Of a stretch of DNA of 53,886 nt, positions 36,269 through 44,897 are shown piece after piece. Position 1 is the first letter of the stretch. Each line of letters opens with the position of its first letter. The notes beneath the pieces were generated by a model. That model saw nothing but the letters and a program-made list of their open reading frames with translations. It had not been told where the DNA came from and made no database searches. Source of the stretch: Deinococcales bacterium (GTDB taxonomy: Bacteria > Deinococcota > Deinococci > Deinococcales > JAAFIG01); NCBI GenBank assembly GCA_025359505.1, contig JANYHH010000052.1:1-53886 (forward strand). Reading direction: 5' to 3'. Made by a program: the position numbers and the translations under genes.

Positions 36269-36880
36269 TCACTCGAGCGGCAACCGAAACGGGGTGGTGC
36301 GCCAAACCGCCTTGCGAATAGACGTGACGTTGCTCAAGAATTGCCGCATCTCAGGCGTGTCTTGCGAGCCGTCCTCGAGCAATTCCAGCCAGCGCCGCCG
36401 ACCGCGCAGGTAAATCCTCAAGTAATCCTCCCAGCCCAGACACTGCGTTTGAATGGCACGCAGCACCAGCGAAACCCGCAGCCAAGATTCATCGTCACTG
36501 AAATACCCCAGCGCCACGGCTGCCCTGAGCAGAATCACAGCGCGACCCAAATCGAAGGCATCCCCAGCGCACAGCGTGCCCACCCGACTCTCGAGCGCAG
36601 CGCGATCCGGCAACTGCCACGCTTCACGGTTGACCAATGCTGACCAGCGCGGCGTGTGCGCGTAATCGTAATCGCGGGTGACGATGCCGTACACGCCGTA
36701 GGCAAAGCGCCGCAGTTTGATGCGTGAATCCGCCTCGAGCCGCTTGGCAGCGCTTTTGAATTCATCGGTGGCCGCCACAGGGTGCAATCTAACAGGTCGG
36801 CATCTGTGCTCGAGAAATTGGCTCGGAGCAAAAAGCTTTAACTGAGCAGCGCCGCGTGGCGCGTGTAAAAAGCTTTCCAC
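36269..36880 (-). CDS. DUF1266 domain protein
   Basis: 203 residues. The core AFDLGRAVILLRAAVALGYF, then SDDESWLRVSLVLRAIQ, then WEDYLRIYLRGRRRW matches the DUF1266 pattern (also called YbeR/YbeU-like). Role unknown. The GTG at 36880 makes a 43-bp overlap with the upstream AAA gene, which is long; the true start may lie further in, for example GTG at about 36781. Likely co-expressed with the MoxR-like ATPase. Confidence 0.72.
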   Translation of the reverse strand: MESFLHAPRGAAQLKLFAPSQFLEHRCRPVRLHPVAATDEFKSAAKRLEADSRIKLRRFAYGVYGIVTRDYDYAHTPRWSALVNREAWQLPDRAALESRVGTLCAGDAFDLGRAVILLRAAVALGYFSDDESWLRVSLVLRAIQTQCLGWEDYLRIYLRGRRRWLELLEDGSQDTPEMRQFLSNVTSIRKAVWRTTPFRLPLE

Positions 36881-37875
36881 TCTGGCACATCGCCTAAAAT
36901 CGCGTCCACACCGCGCAATTTCAATGCCAATCGCGCCGCCAGCATCGCCGCCTCGACCTCTAAAACTGTGATCGCTTTGACGAAGTTACGCACTCGAGCA
37001 GGCGTGACGCGCCGTGCGAGCGCCGCGACCAGCGCATTGGTGTACGCGTACACGATGTCCGGACGCTCCGATAATTTGGGAATATTCTGCGGGATCGCGC
37101 CGCGCTCCAAGACCGCTTCGGGGTCGGGCAGAAACGCGCTGAGCTTCAAAAAAGCCGTCAGCATCCGCGCCGCGCCGTCGCCCAGCACACCTGATAAGGC
37201 TGGCTCGAGGTCGGGGGATTCTAGATCGTCTGCGAACGCCGCCAACACCCGACTGGCAAAGGCCCACGTGCGCGGGTTCGGGTGGTGCGGGCTGTGTTCA
37301 TTTGGCGCATGCAGCAGTTGCGGGTTGCGCTGCACGAAGCTCAGCACCATTGGGTGCAGACCATGCTCCAATGCCCAGAGCGTGAACTCATCCAAGTCCG
37401 CTCGCAACTCTAAGCGCAGTAAGCGCGTCGCGGTGGCGTTCGACAGCGGGTGCGTGTAACCATCCTCCAAGCGGTTGCCCGTGGCGACCACGCGCCAGCC
37501 AGCGGGCAATTCGTAGCGCCAGCCGACGCGCCGATCCAGCAGCAGTTGATACAGCGCGACCTGAATCGCGGGGGCAGCACTGGGCAGTTCCTCGAGCACC
37601 AGCAGTCCGCTGGTGTCGGGCAGTGGCAGGAACTCCGGCAGGTAATAGACGGTGCGCCCGACATCGCGCTCCAGCGCAGGTAAGCCGATCAGGTCTGGCG
37701 GCGTCAAATACGCGGCGCGGACATCCAGCACGGGCAGCTTCAGCTTGGCGCTGACCGCGTGAACAACGCTAGACTTGCCGATTCCCGGTGCACCCTCCAA
37801 GTAAACCGGCGGAGCATCTGGGGTTTGCAGTAAGCGCTCCAAGATGCGCTCGGCTTGGTTGGGGGTGACTTGCAC
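36838..37875 (-). CDS. MoxR-like AAA+ ATPase
   Basis: 345 residues. Walker A GAPGIGKSS, Walker B-like LLVLEELPSA (Glu where Asp is usual), sensor VVATGNRLEDG, and the arginine finger region ATATRLLRLEL. MoxR ATPases remodel metal-loading or complex assembly together with VWA-domain partners. No VWA gene is next to it; the neighbour is a DUF1266 protein instead. Target complex unknown. Confidence 0.83.
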   Translation of the reverse strand: MQVTPNQAERILERLLQTPDAPPVYLEGAPGIGKSSVVHAVSAKLKLPVLDVRAAYLTPPDLIGLPALERDVGRTVYYLPEFLPLPDTSGLLVLEELPSAAPAIQVALYQLLLDRRVGWRYELPAGWRVVATGNRLEDGYTHPLSNATATRLLRLELRADLDEFTLWALEHGLHPMVLSFVQRNPQLLHAPNEHSPHHPNPRTWAFASRVLAAFADDLESPDLEPALSGVLGDGAARMLTAFLKLSAFLPDPEAVLERGAIPQNIPKLSERPDIVYAYTNALVAALARRVTPARVRNFVKAITVLEVEAAMLAARLALKLRGVDAILGDVPEWKAFYTRHAALLS

Positions 37876-37920
37876 AATGAGTCATTTTAGCGTGGTGGGC
37901 GCGGGATGTTTGGTGGTGTT

Positions 37921-37952
37921 GAAGGCGAAAGGCAAAAGGCAAAGGGCAAAGG
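37921..37952. repeat. Purine-rich GGCAAAAGGC repeat
   Basis: Short tandem-like words GGCGAAA, GGCAAAA, GGCAAAG, GGCAAAG. Relatives occur at 11972-12004 (inside the end of the LacI gene) and as an inverted pair at 46053-46150. Confidence 0.6.
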
Positions 37953-38044
37953 TTTCGCGTGCGGGCAATGAAACAGGGAGTCTCGAGCAGTGGACTCGAG
38001 GGAGCTACACAGACCCATTGACATGGGTCACGAGACGAGATATT

Positions 38045-38080
38045 TTGAATGAAGATTCATTCAATTGAATTTACATTCAA
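38045..38080. promoter_or_regulatory. Two adjacent palindromic operators upstream of tetR
   Basis: TTGAATGA-AGAT-TCATTCAA (38045-38064) abuts TTGAAT-TTAC-ATTCAA (38065-38080). Both share the half-site TTGAAT and lie about 70-105 bp before the TetR start. This suggests autoregulation by two bound TetR dimers. Confidence 0.75.
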
Positions 38081-38151
38081 GTTTCAATCTCGAGCCTGCT
38101 CTGTTCAGTCCAATTTCCGCTCGAGCAATGCCATCACTGAAAGGAACCCCA

Positions 38152-38805
38152 ATGTCCCGCACCGCCAACAGCCCCCTACAACAGCAAATCTCCAGTTTGA
38201 AACGTGCCGCGATTCTCAAAGCTGCACAGACGGTTTTCACCGAAAAAGGTTTTCACCGCGCCACGATCAAGGAGATCGCCGCAAAAGCGGACGTGGCTGA
38301 CGGTACGGTGTACAACCATTTCAAAGACAAAAACGCGCTGATCCTCGCGTTACTGGCCAAATTCACCGAGAGCGCACCAACACCCTCAGCCGACACCTCT
38401 CAAGCCAACACCGCCCCGCACAGCATCGCCGCGCCCGATCTCGAGACGCTGATCGCCAGCAGCACTCGAGCGCACTTTGCGATGCTGACAGTTGACAACC
38501 TCAGCCTGTTCCAAGCCGTACTGCCCGAAGTGCTGTCCAACGCCGAGTTGAGAAGCGCTTACCTCGAGCAAATCGTGCTCCCGACCACCCGAGCAGGCGA
38601 CACGCTGATTGAATCGCTCTCGAGCAGCAGCGGCATCAGCGCAGCTCAGCTCAAATTGCACTTTCAGCTCGAGGCAGCGCTGTTCATGGGACTGGTCGTG
38701 CTGCGGATCATCGGCGACCCCGACCTCGAGCGAGTTTGGGAAGCACTGCCAACCGCCATCACCGAGTTGATGCTTGCATCCTTGAAAGCGCAGGTCACAT
38801 CGTGA
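38152..38805 (+). CDS. TetR-family transcriptional regulator
   Basis: 217 residues from ATG 38152 with GAAAGGA upstream. HTH in ILKAAQTVFTEKGFHRATIK then EIAAKADVADGTVYNHFKDK, and a helical ligand domain. Its stop overlaps the glycosyltransferase GTG, so it probably controls that gene along with itself through the palindromes at 38045-38080. Ligand unknown. Confidence 0.91.
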   Translation: MSRTANSPLQQQISSLKRAAILKAAQTVFTEKGFHRATIKEIAAKADVADGTVYNHFKDKNALILALLAKFTESAPTPSADTSQANTAPHSIAAPDLETLIASSTRAHFAMLTVDNLSLFQAVLPEVLSNAELRSAYLEQIVLPTTRAGDTLIESLSSSSGISAAQLKLHFQLEAALFMGLVVLRIIGDPDLERVWEALPTAITELMLASLKAQVTS

Positions 38806-40070
38806 ATATTTCTTTAATCGCGCTCGGCAGCCAAGGCGACGTGCAACCTTACATCGCCCTCGGTGTCGGCTTAAAACGCGCCGGGCATCAGGTGCGCGTC
38901 GTCACGCACGAGAACTACGCCGCAGCCGTGCAGGGGCAGCACCTCGAGTTCAGCGCCGTGCAAGGCAACGTCCAAGAGTTCATGGACAGCCCAAAAATGC
39001 GGGCGTTATTGGAGCGCGGCAATTTCCTCGCGATCACCGCGCATACCGCCAAGGAAAGCCAGCGGGCGGCGCTGCTGTGGGCCGCGCAGGGACTCGAGGC
39101 TTGCCGCGATACAGAGCTGATCGTCGCGGGCGTCGGCGGTTTGTTCATCGGGCTGGCCATCGCTGAGAAGCTGGATGTGCCATTCCTGCAAGCCCACGTT
39201 TTTCCGTTCACACCCACGACTGCCTTTGCCGGAGCGCTGTTCCCACAAGGTCTGTCGCGCTTGGGCGGCGCGGTCAACCGCTTATCGCACGAGGCGCTGC
39301 GCCAAGCGATGTGGCAAGGCTTTCGCACCGCTGACACACTGGCTCGCACGCGAGTGCTGGGATTACCCGCCAACCCGTTCTGGGGCCCGTACCAAGTCAA
39401 GCGCCTGAACCAGCATCCCACGCTGTACGGCTTCAGCCCGTCGGTGATCGCGCCGCCAGCCGATTGGAGCAACGCCATCATCACCGGCTACTGGCAACTC
39501 GAGCCACCGAGTGATTGGCAACCGCCAGCCGCGCTCGAGGCGTTTTTGGCGGGCGGTGAAGCCCCGATTTACATCGGCTTTGGCAGCATGTCCAGCCGCG
39601 ACCCAGCCCAGACAGCCGAGCTGATTTTGGAAGCGCTGAAACAAACCGGGACTCGAGCGATTCTGCAATCCGGTTGGGGCGGCTTCAAAACGGATGCACT
39701 GCCCGATCACGTGCTGAGCATCGCCTCCGTGCCGCACAGTTGGTTGTTTAACAAAGTCGCGGGCGTGGTGCATCACGGGGGCGCGGGAACGACGGCCGCG
39801 GGGTTGCAGGCGGGCGTGCCGTCGCTGGTGATCCCATTCTTCGGCGATCAGGGCTTCTGGGGTGAGCGCATCGCAAAGCTTGGCGTGGGCCCCAGCCCAA
39901 TTCCGCGCAAGGTGCTGACCGCTCAAGCGTTGGCACAAGCTATCCAGACGATGATCTCAGACACTGGAATGCGAACTCGAGCCGCTGAATTGGGCGCACG
40001 GATTCGCAATGAAAACGGCGTGGGAAACGCGGTCAGGGTCATCAATCAACTCGAGTTTTCAAAGGCATAA
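38802..40070 (+). CDS. UDP-glycosyltransferase-like (GT1 family)
   Basis: 422 residues. N-terminal GT-B domain ISLIALGSQGDVQPYIALGV, which resembles sterol and macrolide glucosyltransferases, and the C-terminal donor-site motif VVHHGGAGTTAAGLQAGVPS then PFFGDQGFWGERI. Transfers a sugar from an activated nucleotide donor to a small lipophilic acceptor: detoxification of a drug, or a glycolipid or carotenoid glucoside. Tight coupling to a TetR gene favours the detoxification or inducible reading. Acceptor unknown. Confidence 0.88.
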   Translation: MNISLIALGSQGDVQPYIALGVGLKRAGHQVRVVTHENYAAAVQGQHLEFSAVQGNVQEFMDSPKMRALLERGNFLAITAHTAKESQRAALLWAAQGLEACRDTELIVAGVGGLFIGLAIAEKLDVPFLQAHVFPFTPTTAFAGALFPQGLSRLGGAVNRLSHEALRQAMWQGFRTADTLARTRVLGLPANPFWGPYQVKRLNQHPTLYGFSPSVIAPPADWSNAIITGYWQLEPPSDWQPPAALEAFLAGGEAPIYIGFGSMSSRDPAQTAELILEALKQTGTRAILQSGWGGFKTDALPDHVLSIASVPHSWLFNKVAGVVHHGGAGTTAAGLQAGVPSLVIPFFGDQGFWGERIAKLGVGPSPIPRKVLTAQALAQAIQTMISDTGMRTRAAELGARIRNENGVGNAVRVINQLEFSKA

Positions 40071-40094
40071 TTCATTGACTTATACTTCAGCCCC

Positions 40095-40691
40095 ATGCCC
40101 GAAGCTCGAGTGCAAAGTTTTAACAATCTGGCAGCGCAGATTCTGCAACTCTCTACGCCAGCGGTGATCGCCATTGATGGGCGCAGCGCCGCTGGAAAAA
40201 GTACCTTCGCTTCAAAGTTATCGCGTGTGCTCGAGTGCCAATGCGTTCACACCGATGACATCGCGTGGAATCACAGTTTCTTCGATTGGTGGCCGCTGCT
40301 GACGCAGCATATCCTCGAGCCATTCAAAGCTGGGCGGGCTGTGCTGTGGACACCAGATGCGTGGCGCGAACACGAGCGCAAGGGAGCAATCGCCGTCCAA
40401 CCCGCACCAGTTCTGATCGTCGAAGGCGTCTCGAGTGCGAGGCGCGAGTTGCGCGAGTGGATCGATTACACGATCTGGATGGAGACCGACGCGCACTTGG
40501 CTGAAACGCGGGGCCTCGAGCGCGACGGGCCGGACGGGCATGACTTCTGGTTTGAATGGCAGCGCAGCGAACAGCCGTTTTTCGCGGACGATCAACCGTG
40601 GACTCGAGCATCGCTGATCGTGGACGGCGCACCGAGCGTCGCTCATGACGCTGACACGCAGTTTGTGACCTGTGGGCTAACGGGGCGTTGA
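40095..40691 (+). CDS. Uridine-kinase-like P-loop protein
   Basis: 198 residues. Walker A GRSAAGKST (Gly29-Thr37), then CQCVHTDDIAW with an Asp pair, VLIVEGVSSAR (Walker B-like), and WMETDAHLAETRGLERDG as the lid. Similar to small uridine-kinase/AAA_17-type kinases that phosphorylate nucleosides or other small molecules. Substrate uncertain. Convergent, before the cassette insertion, with phoU. Confidence 0.8.
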   Translation: MPEARVQSFNNLAAQILQLSTPAVIAIDGRSAAGKSTFASKLSRVLECQCVHTDDIAWNHSFFDWWPLLTQHILEPFKAGRAVLWTPDAWREHERKGAIAVQPAPVLIVEGVSSARRELREWIDYTIWMETDAHLAETRGLERDGPDGHDFWFEWQRSEQPFFADDQPWTRASLIVDGAPSVAHDADTQFVTCGLTGR

Positions 40692-40695
40692 AGGC

Positions 40696-40738
40696 TCGAG
40701 CTGCTAAACGCGGCTACCCGTCACCCAGAACTCGAGGC
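40696..40738. repeat. Duplicated 3' end of phoU
   Basis: From CTCGAGCTGCTAAACG to CACCCAGAACTCGAG this matches 41337-41379 (the end of phoU and its flank) with three substitutions, plus CTCGAG here against CTCCAC in the functional phoU. Same orientation, enclosing the small cupin gene. Confidence 0.8.
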
Positions 40739-40893
40739 GCTTGAAAATAAAGCCGTCTCGGTTTCAGTTGCGTGACAGGATCGAGGAGCAGATTAGCTGG
40801 AGTCGCGTACTCGATTCAAATATCTCGCGGCTCATTGCGCGGCTCTCGAACACATCTCACGGGTGAACACCTAGCACAGCACTGGAGACCATC

Positions 40894-41319
40894 ATGACGC
40901 AACCACGTTCAGACCGCCCGCAACAAATCGCGTACCACCAGTACGATCTCGAGCAGCAATTGACGAAGCTGCGCTCCGACGCGCCGATTCGGGCCCACGG
41001 CAGGGATTCGGTCACGCTCGTCAAAGACGCGGGGTTTAGTCTGGTGCTGGTCGCACTGACCCAAGGCGGGCGCTTGCCGGAACACCGTGCGCCCGGCGCG
41101 ATCAGCGTTCTGGTGGTCAATGGCCGCATTGCGTTCACCGCTCACGGCGAGCGACTGGAGCTGGGGATGCACTCGCTGGTGACGCTACCTGCTCGCGTAC
41201 CTCACGAAGTCGAGGCGCTCGAGGAAAGTGCGATTCTGATCAATATTTACGCCCCTGTCGCGCATACCGATGCCGTTGGACTCGAGGCCGAGGGTGAGGC
41301 GCGTGGATTGACGACTTGA
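40894..41319 (+). CDS. Small cupin-domain protein
   Basis: 141 residues, single cupin barrel: GRLPEHRAPGAISVLVVNGR and ARVPHEVEALEESAILINIY carry the two cupin motifs. The second keeps one His, the first has a single His, so metal binding is uncertain. Probably a sugar- or acid-binding or detoxification protein, function unknown. The gene sits alone inside a duplicated-end bracket. Confidence 0.8.
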   Translation: MTQPRSDRPQQIAYHQYDLEQQLTKLRSDAPIRAHGRDSVTLVKDAGFSLVLVALTQGGRLPEHRAPGAISVLVVNGRIAFTAHGERLELGMHSLVTLPARVPHEVEALEESAILINIYAPVAHTDAVGLEAEGEARGLTT

Positions 41320-41344
41320 ACCTAATCGTCAAACGCTCGAGTTG

Positions 41345-41968
41345 TTAAACGCGGCTGCCCGTCACCCAGAACTCCACGCGTTCCGCGACGTTCTCCAAGT
41401 GATCGCCGATGCGTTGCGCGGCTCGCAGCACGCGCAGCGTCGCCAGCGCCTCCAGCAGATGCTCGCTGGCGAAGTTAGAAATCACGAAGCTCGAGGCGCT
41501 GTCAATGATCGCGTCCACTTCTTCGTCCGCGTCGCGCACTGCCCTTGCCAGCACCGCGTCGTCGCGTTGCAGCGCGTCGCTCAGGCGCTCGCTCATGTCG
41601 CGCAGTAACCTAAAAAGAGTGTGCAATTTCTCGAACATCCCGTTCAGCCGCACAACAGCAGCGTCCTCGGCGATGTGCACTGCGTAATCTCCAACGCGCT
41701 CCAGATCGCCTAAGCTCCCCAGCACGCCCGTCACCAGCCGCGCATCTTTAGCCACCAACTGATGCTTACTGATTAACTCCAAACAATGCGCTTCCAGCTC
41801 GAGCTGCTTAGCGTCAATCTCTGGGTCGCCCGCGATGACCCTGAGCGCTTTTTTCTGGCTGCCCTCAATCACCGCCTCGCCGCACAGCGCGACCGCGTTG
41901 CGAACGCGGTTTAGGAGTAAATGCAACTCGCGGCGCAGACCAGCCAGATCGGTCTCGAGGTGCGTCAT
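41345..41968 (-). CDS. phoU: Phosphate signalling protein PhoU
   Basis: 207 residues, two three-helix bundles with repeated PhoU motifs LGDLERVGDYAVHIAE and AAQRIGDHLENVAERVEFWV that bind metal clusters. It links PstSCAB activity to the phosphate two-component system and limits uptake. Two bp after pstB. Confidence 0.95.
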   Translation of the reverse strand: MTHLETDLAGLRRELHLLLNRVRNAVALCGEAVIEGSQKKALRVIAGDPEIDAKQLELEAHCLELISKHQLVAKDARLVTGVLGSLGDLERVGDYAVHIAEDAAVVRLNGMFEKLHTLFRLLRDMSERLSDALQRDDAVLARAVRDADEEVDAIIDSASSFVISNFASEHLLEALATLRVLRAAQRIGDHLENVAERVEFWVTGSRV

Positions 41969-41970
41969 TT

Positions 41971-42780
41971 TTAGCCGAAGCGTCCGGTGATGTAATCCTC
42001 GGTGCGCTTGTCTTTGGGATTGGTGAACATCTCACTCGTCACACCGTGTTCGACCAGATCGCCGACGTAAAAGAAACTGGTCGTATCGCTGACCCGTGAG
42101 GCTTGCTGCATGTTGTGCGTGACGATCACGATCGTGACTTGCTGCTTCAAGGTTTCCATCAGGTCTTCGATGCGGCTGGTGCTCTGCGGATCTAAGGCAC
42201 TCGTCGGCTCGTCCATCAGCAGAATTTCTGGGTCGACCGCCAAAGCGCGAGCGATGCACAAGCGCTGCTGCTGACCACCCGACAGGCTCGAGCCGGGGGC
42301 TTTCAGGCGGTCTTTGACCTCATCCCAAAGCGCACCGCCGCGCAGGGAGCGCTCGACGACCTCATCGAGCTTTTGTTTGTTGCGTTCACCCGCCAGTTTC
42401 AGGCCCGCCGCGACGTTATCGTAAATGCTCATCGTCGGAAACGGATTGGGTTTTTGGAAGACCATCCCAATGCGGCGGCGCACGTCCACGGGGTCGATGC
42501 CATCACCGTACAAGTCGTTGCCATCCAGCATGATCTTTCCCGTGACCCTTGCGCCGGGCGTCAGGTCGTGCATCCGGTTGATCGCCCTTAAAAAGGTGGT
42601 CTTGCCGCAACCGCTCGGGCCGATCAGCGCGTTGACGGTGTTGGATTTAAAAGACACATCAACGTTCTTCACGGCTTCTTTCTCGCCGTAAAAAATGCTG
42701 ACGCTTTGAGACTCGAGCCGCACGGCGGCCGTGGAAATCACGCTTTGCGGCGGCGGGGTGAGCTTCATTTGGTTTTCCAT
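41971..42780 (-). CDS. pstB: Phosphate ABC transporter ATPase
   Basis: 269 residues. Walker [11 protein letters not shown], signature [17 protein letters not shown], Walker [13 protein letters not shown], switch His in [13 protein letters not shown]. Ribosome-binding site TGGAG before ATG. Powers high-affinity phosphate import by PstCA. Confidence 0.97.
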   Translation of the reverse strand: MENQMKLTPPPQSVISTAAVRLESQSVSIFYGEKEAVKNVDVSFKSNTVNALIGPSGCGKTTFLRAINRMHDLTPGARVTGKIMLDGNDLYGDGIDPVDVRRRIGMVFQKPNPFPTMSIYDNVAAGLKLAGERNKQKLDEVVERSLRGGALWDEVKDRLKAPGSSLSGGQQQRLCIARALAVDPEILLMDEPTSALDPQSTSRIEDLMETLKQQVTIVIVTHNMQQASRVSDTTSFFYVGDLVEHGVTSEMFTNPKDKRTEDYITGRFG

Positions 42781-42801
42781 GTCACTCCAGTCACTCGAGG
42801 T

Positions 42802-43728
42802 TTAAGTTTTGGCGGTGTTGGCTTTTGGTGCGCGGTATGAGCGCGGGCGCGAGAAGAAGCGGGCGAGGATATTGGAGATCAGAATGATCGTCAACAGCAC
42901 CAACGCGCCCGCCCACGCCTGCTCGTTCTGGGCTGGGGTTAGGGCTTTGAAGGCCAGTGAGTACACGGCTGATGGCAGCGCCGCCATTGGTTGCAGCAGA
43001 TTCGTCGCCAAATCTGGATTGCCAAACGACGTGAAGAGCAGCGGGGCAGCTTCGCCACTGACCCTCGCCACACCGAGGATCGCGCCGGTGATGATCCCCG
43101 TACTGGCGGCCGGCAGCACGATCTGCATCGTGACCTTCCAGCGCGGCAACCCTAAAGCCAGTCCCGCCTCGCGGATGCTGGTCGGCACGAGCTTCAAGAC
43201 TTCCTCGGTGGCGCGAACGATGATCGGGATCATGATGAGACCCAAAGCCACACCGCCCGCCAGACCGCTGTAGCCCGGTAATTTGGTGGTAATCATCAGC
43301 CCGTAAATCACCAGTCCGACGACAATCGCCGGGATACCCGTCAGCACATCGCTCATCACGCGCACCACACCGACCAGCGGATGCTCGCGGTATTCGGAAA
43401 GGAAAATACCGGTGGCGATGCCGACGACCAGCCCAATCACCAAAGCCACCGCGACCATCAGCAACGTGCCGACAATCGCGTTCAGCACGCCACCGCCGCC
43501 AGTAATCATGCTCATGTCGCGCTCGGATTTGATGAAGAAATCTAGGTTGATTGAGCGCAAACCGTTGTAAACCACTTGAAACAAAATCAGTGCCAATGGA
43601 ATGAGCACGATCACTGTACCCAGCGCGACAAGGCCAAACATGATCGAGTTCTGCGCCCGGCGGGCCGGGGAAACCGTGCGGGTCAAGCCGCTCGAGATGC
43701 TTTTGGTCATGGTGTCCGTTCGCGTCAC
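42802..43728 (-). CDS. pstA: Phosphate ABC transporter permease PstA
   Basis: 308 residues, six membrane helices. GVLNAIVGTLLMVAVALVIG and the docking loop STSIREAGLALGLPRWKV-type segment (VPTSIREAGLALGLPRWKVT) are typical. GTG start with GGGAG upstream, 12 bp after pstC. Confidence 0.95.
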   Translation of the reverse strand: MTRTDTMTKSISSGLTRTVSPARRAQNSIMFGLVALGTVIVLIPLALILFQVVYNGLRSINLDFFIKSERDMSMITGGGGVLNAIVGTLLMVAVALVIGLVVGIATGIFLSEYREHPLVGVVRVMSDVLTGIPAIVVGLVIYGLMITTKLPGYSGLAGGVALGLIMIPIIVRATEEVLKLVPTSIREAGLALGLPRWKVTMQIVLPAASTGIITGAILGVARVSGEAAPLLFTSFGNPDLATNLLQPMAALPSAVYSLAFKALTPAQNEQAWAGALVLLTIILISNILARFFSRPRSYRAPKANTAKT

Positions 43729-43740
43729 TGGTCGCTCCCT

Positions 43741-44676
43741 TTATCTCGTGCCAACTGGCGTCAATCGCGTAATCACGATTCTGGCGATCACGTTGACGAT
43801 CACGCTGAAGACCAGCAGCATGAAGCCAATCGCAATCAGCGCCGGGCGCAGGGTTTCGTTGGCCTCACCAAAATTGCTGGCGATGATGCTGCTCATCGTC
43901 GCTGTGCTGGAAAACGGGGTCGAGGCGATCACATTGGCGTTGCCGATCACCATCGTTACCGCCAATGTCTCGCCGATGGCGCGTCCCAACCCCAGGATCA
44001 CGCCGCCCAGAATGCCCGCCCGCGCATACGGCAGGATTCCAAAACGGATCACTTCCCATTTGGTCGCGCCCAGCGCATACGCTGCCTCGCGCTGATCGTT
44101 GGGCACGAGCGTAATCACGTCCCTCGAGATCGCGCAGATGAACGGGATCACCATCACGGCCAGAATCAGCACCGCACTCATCAAGCCTGTGCCTGTGGGC
44201 GGCCACGGCACGCCGGTCACGCTGACGAACCAGACCTGAAAGACGCGCACGGCTGGGATCAACACGAAAATGCCCCACAGTCCGTAGACCACGCTGGGAA
44301 TCGCTGCCAGCAGCTCAATCGCCGAGCCGACAGGGCCCGCCAACCAGCGCGGCGCGTACTCCGAGATAAAAAGCGCAGCGGCAACCGACAGCGGGACTGC
44401 CAGCAGCAACGCGCCGAACGCGGTAAAAAACGTGCCCGCGATGAACGGCAGCGCCTGATAAATACCCTTGCCGGGATCCCAGTTCAGTCCGAACAGAAAG
44501 CCGATACCCTCGCGTTGAAAAGCGGGCAAGCCGCCCACAATCAACACAAAGCCGTACAGCACAGTCGCAACCAGCACGAGGCTCGAGAGGCCAATGATGA
44601 TGTTGCGAAAAACGTTGTCCGAGCCGCTGTTCATGCCAAAGGAGCGACGCGGTGGCGTGGGAATGGTTGGTGTCAC
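43741..44676 (-). CDS. pstC: Phosphate ABC transporter permease PstC
   Basis: 311 residues, six helices. LAAIPSVVYGLWGIFVLIPA and NDQREAAYALGATKWEVIRF are PstC hallmarks. GTG start preceded by GGAGGAACT. Separated from pstS by 221 bp that contain repeats and a terminator. Confidence 0.95.
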   Translation of the reverse strand: MTPTIPTPPRRSFGMNSGSDNVFRNIIIGLSSLVLVATVLYGFVLIVGGLPAFQREGIGFLFGLNWDPGKGIYQALPFIAGTFFTAFGALLLAVPLSVAAALFISEYAPRWLAGPVGSAIELLAAIPSVVYGLWGIFVLIPAVRVFQVWFVSVTGVPWPPTGTGLMSAVLILAVMVIPFICAISRDVITLVPNDQREAAYALGATKWEVIRFGILPYARAGILGGVILGLGRAIGETLAVTMVIGNANVIASTPFSSTATMSSIIASNFGEANETLRPALIAIGFMLLVFSVIVNVIARIVITRLTPVGTR

Positions 44677-44787
44677 AGTTCCTCCAATCGGAAGTCTCGA
44701 GTGCGAGTGTCATGGTTGTGTCAAGCAGGGTGGAAGGCCAAAAGCAACGGTAAAACGGCCTCTCTCGAGATCAAGCGAACTGTGAGG

Positions 44788-44829
44788 CTCGAGGTAAAGG
44801 ACTCAGCATTCTCTCGAGGTAAAGGACTC
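44788..44829. repeat. Direct repeat in the pstS-pstC spacer
   Basis: CTCGAGGTAAAGGACTC at 44788-44804 and again at 44813-44829, period 25. Confidence 0.8.
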
Positions 44830-44853
44830 CGCTTGCTTGAAGTGAACTGCCAC

Positions 44854-44878
44854 GAAAAAGGGCGGCACTGGGCCGCCC
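44854..44878 (-). terminator. Terminator after pstS
   Basis: Minus-strand GGGCGGC, loop of 5, GCCGCCC, then TTTTTCG. Placed between pstS and pstC, it should reduce pstCAB-phoU transcription relative to pstS. Confidence 0.82.
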
Positions 44879-44897
44879 TCATCACGCGCTCGAGATA

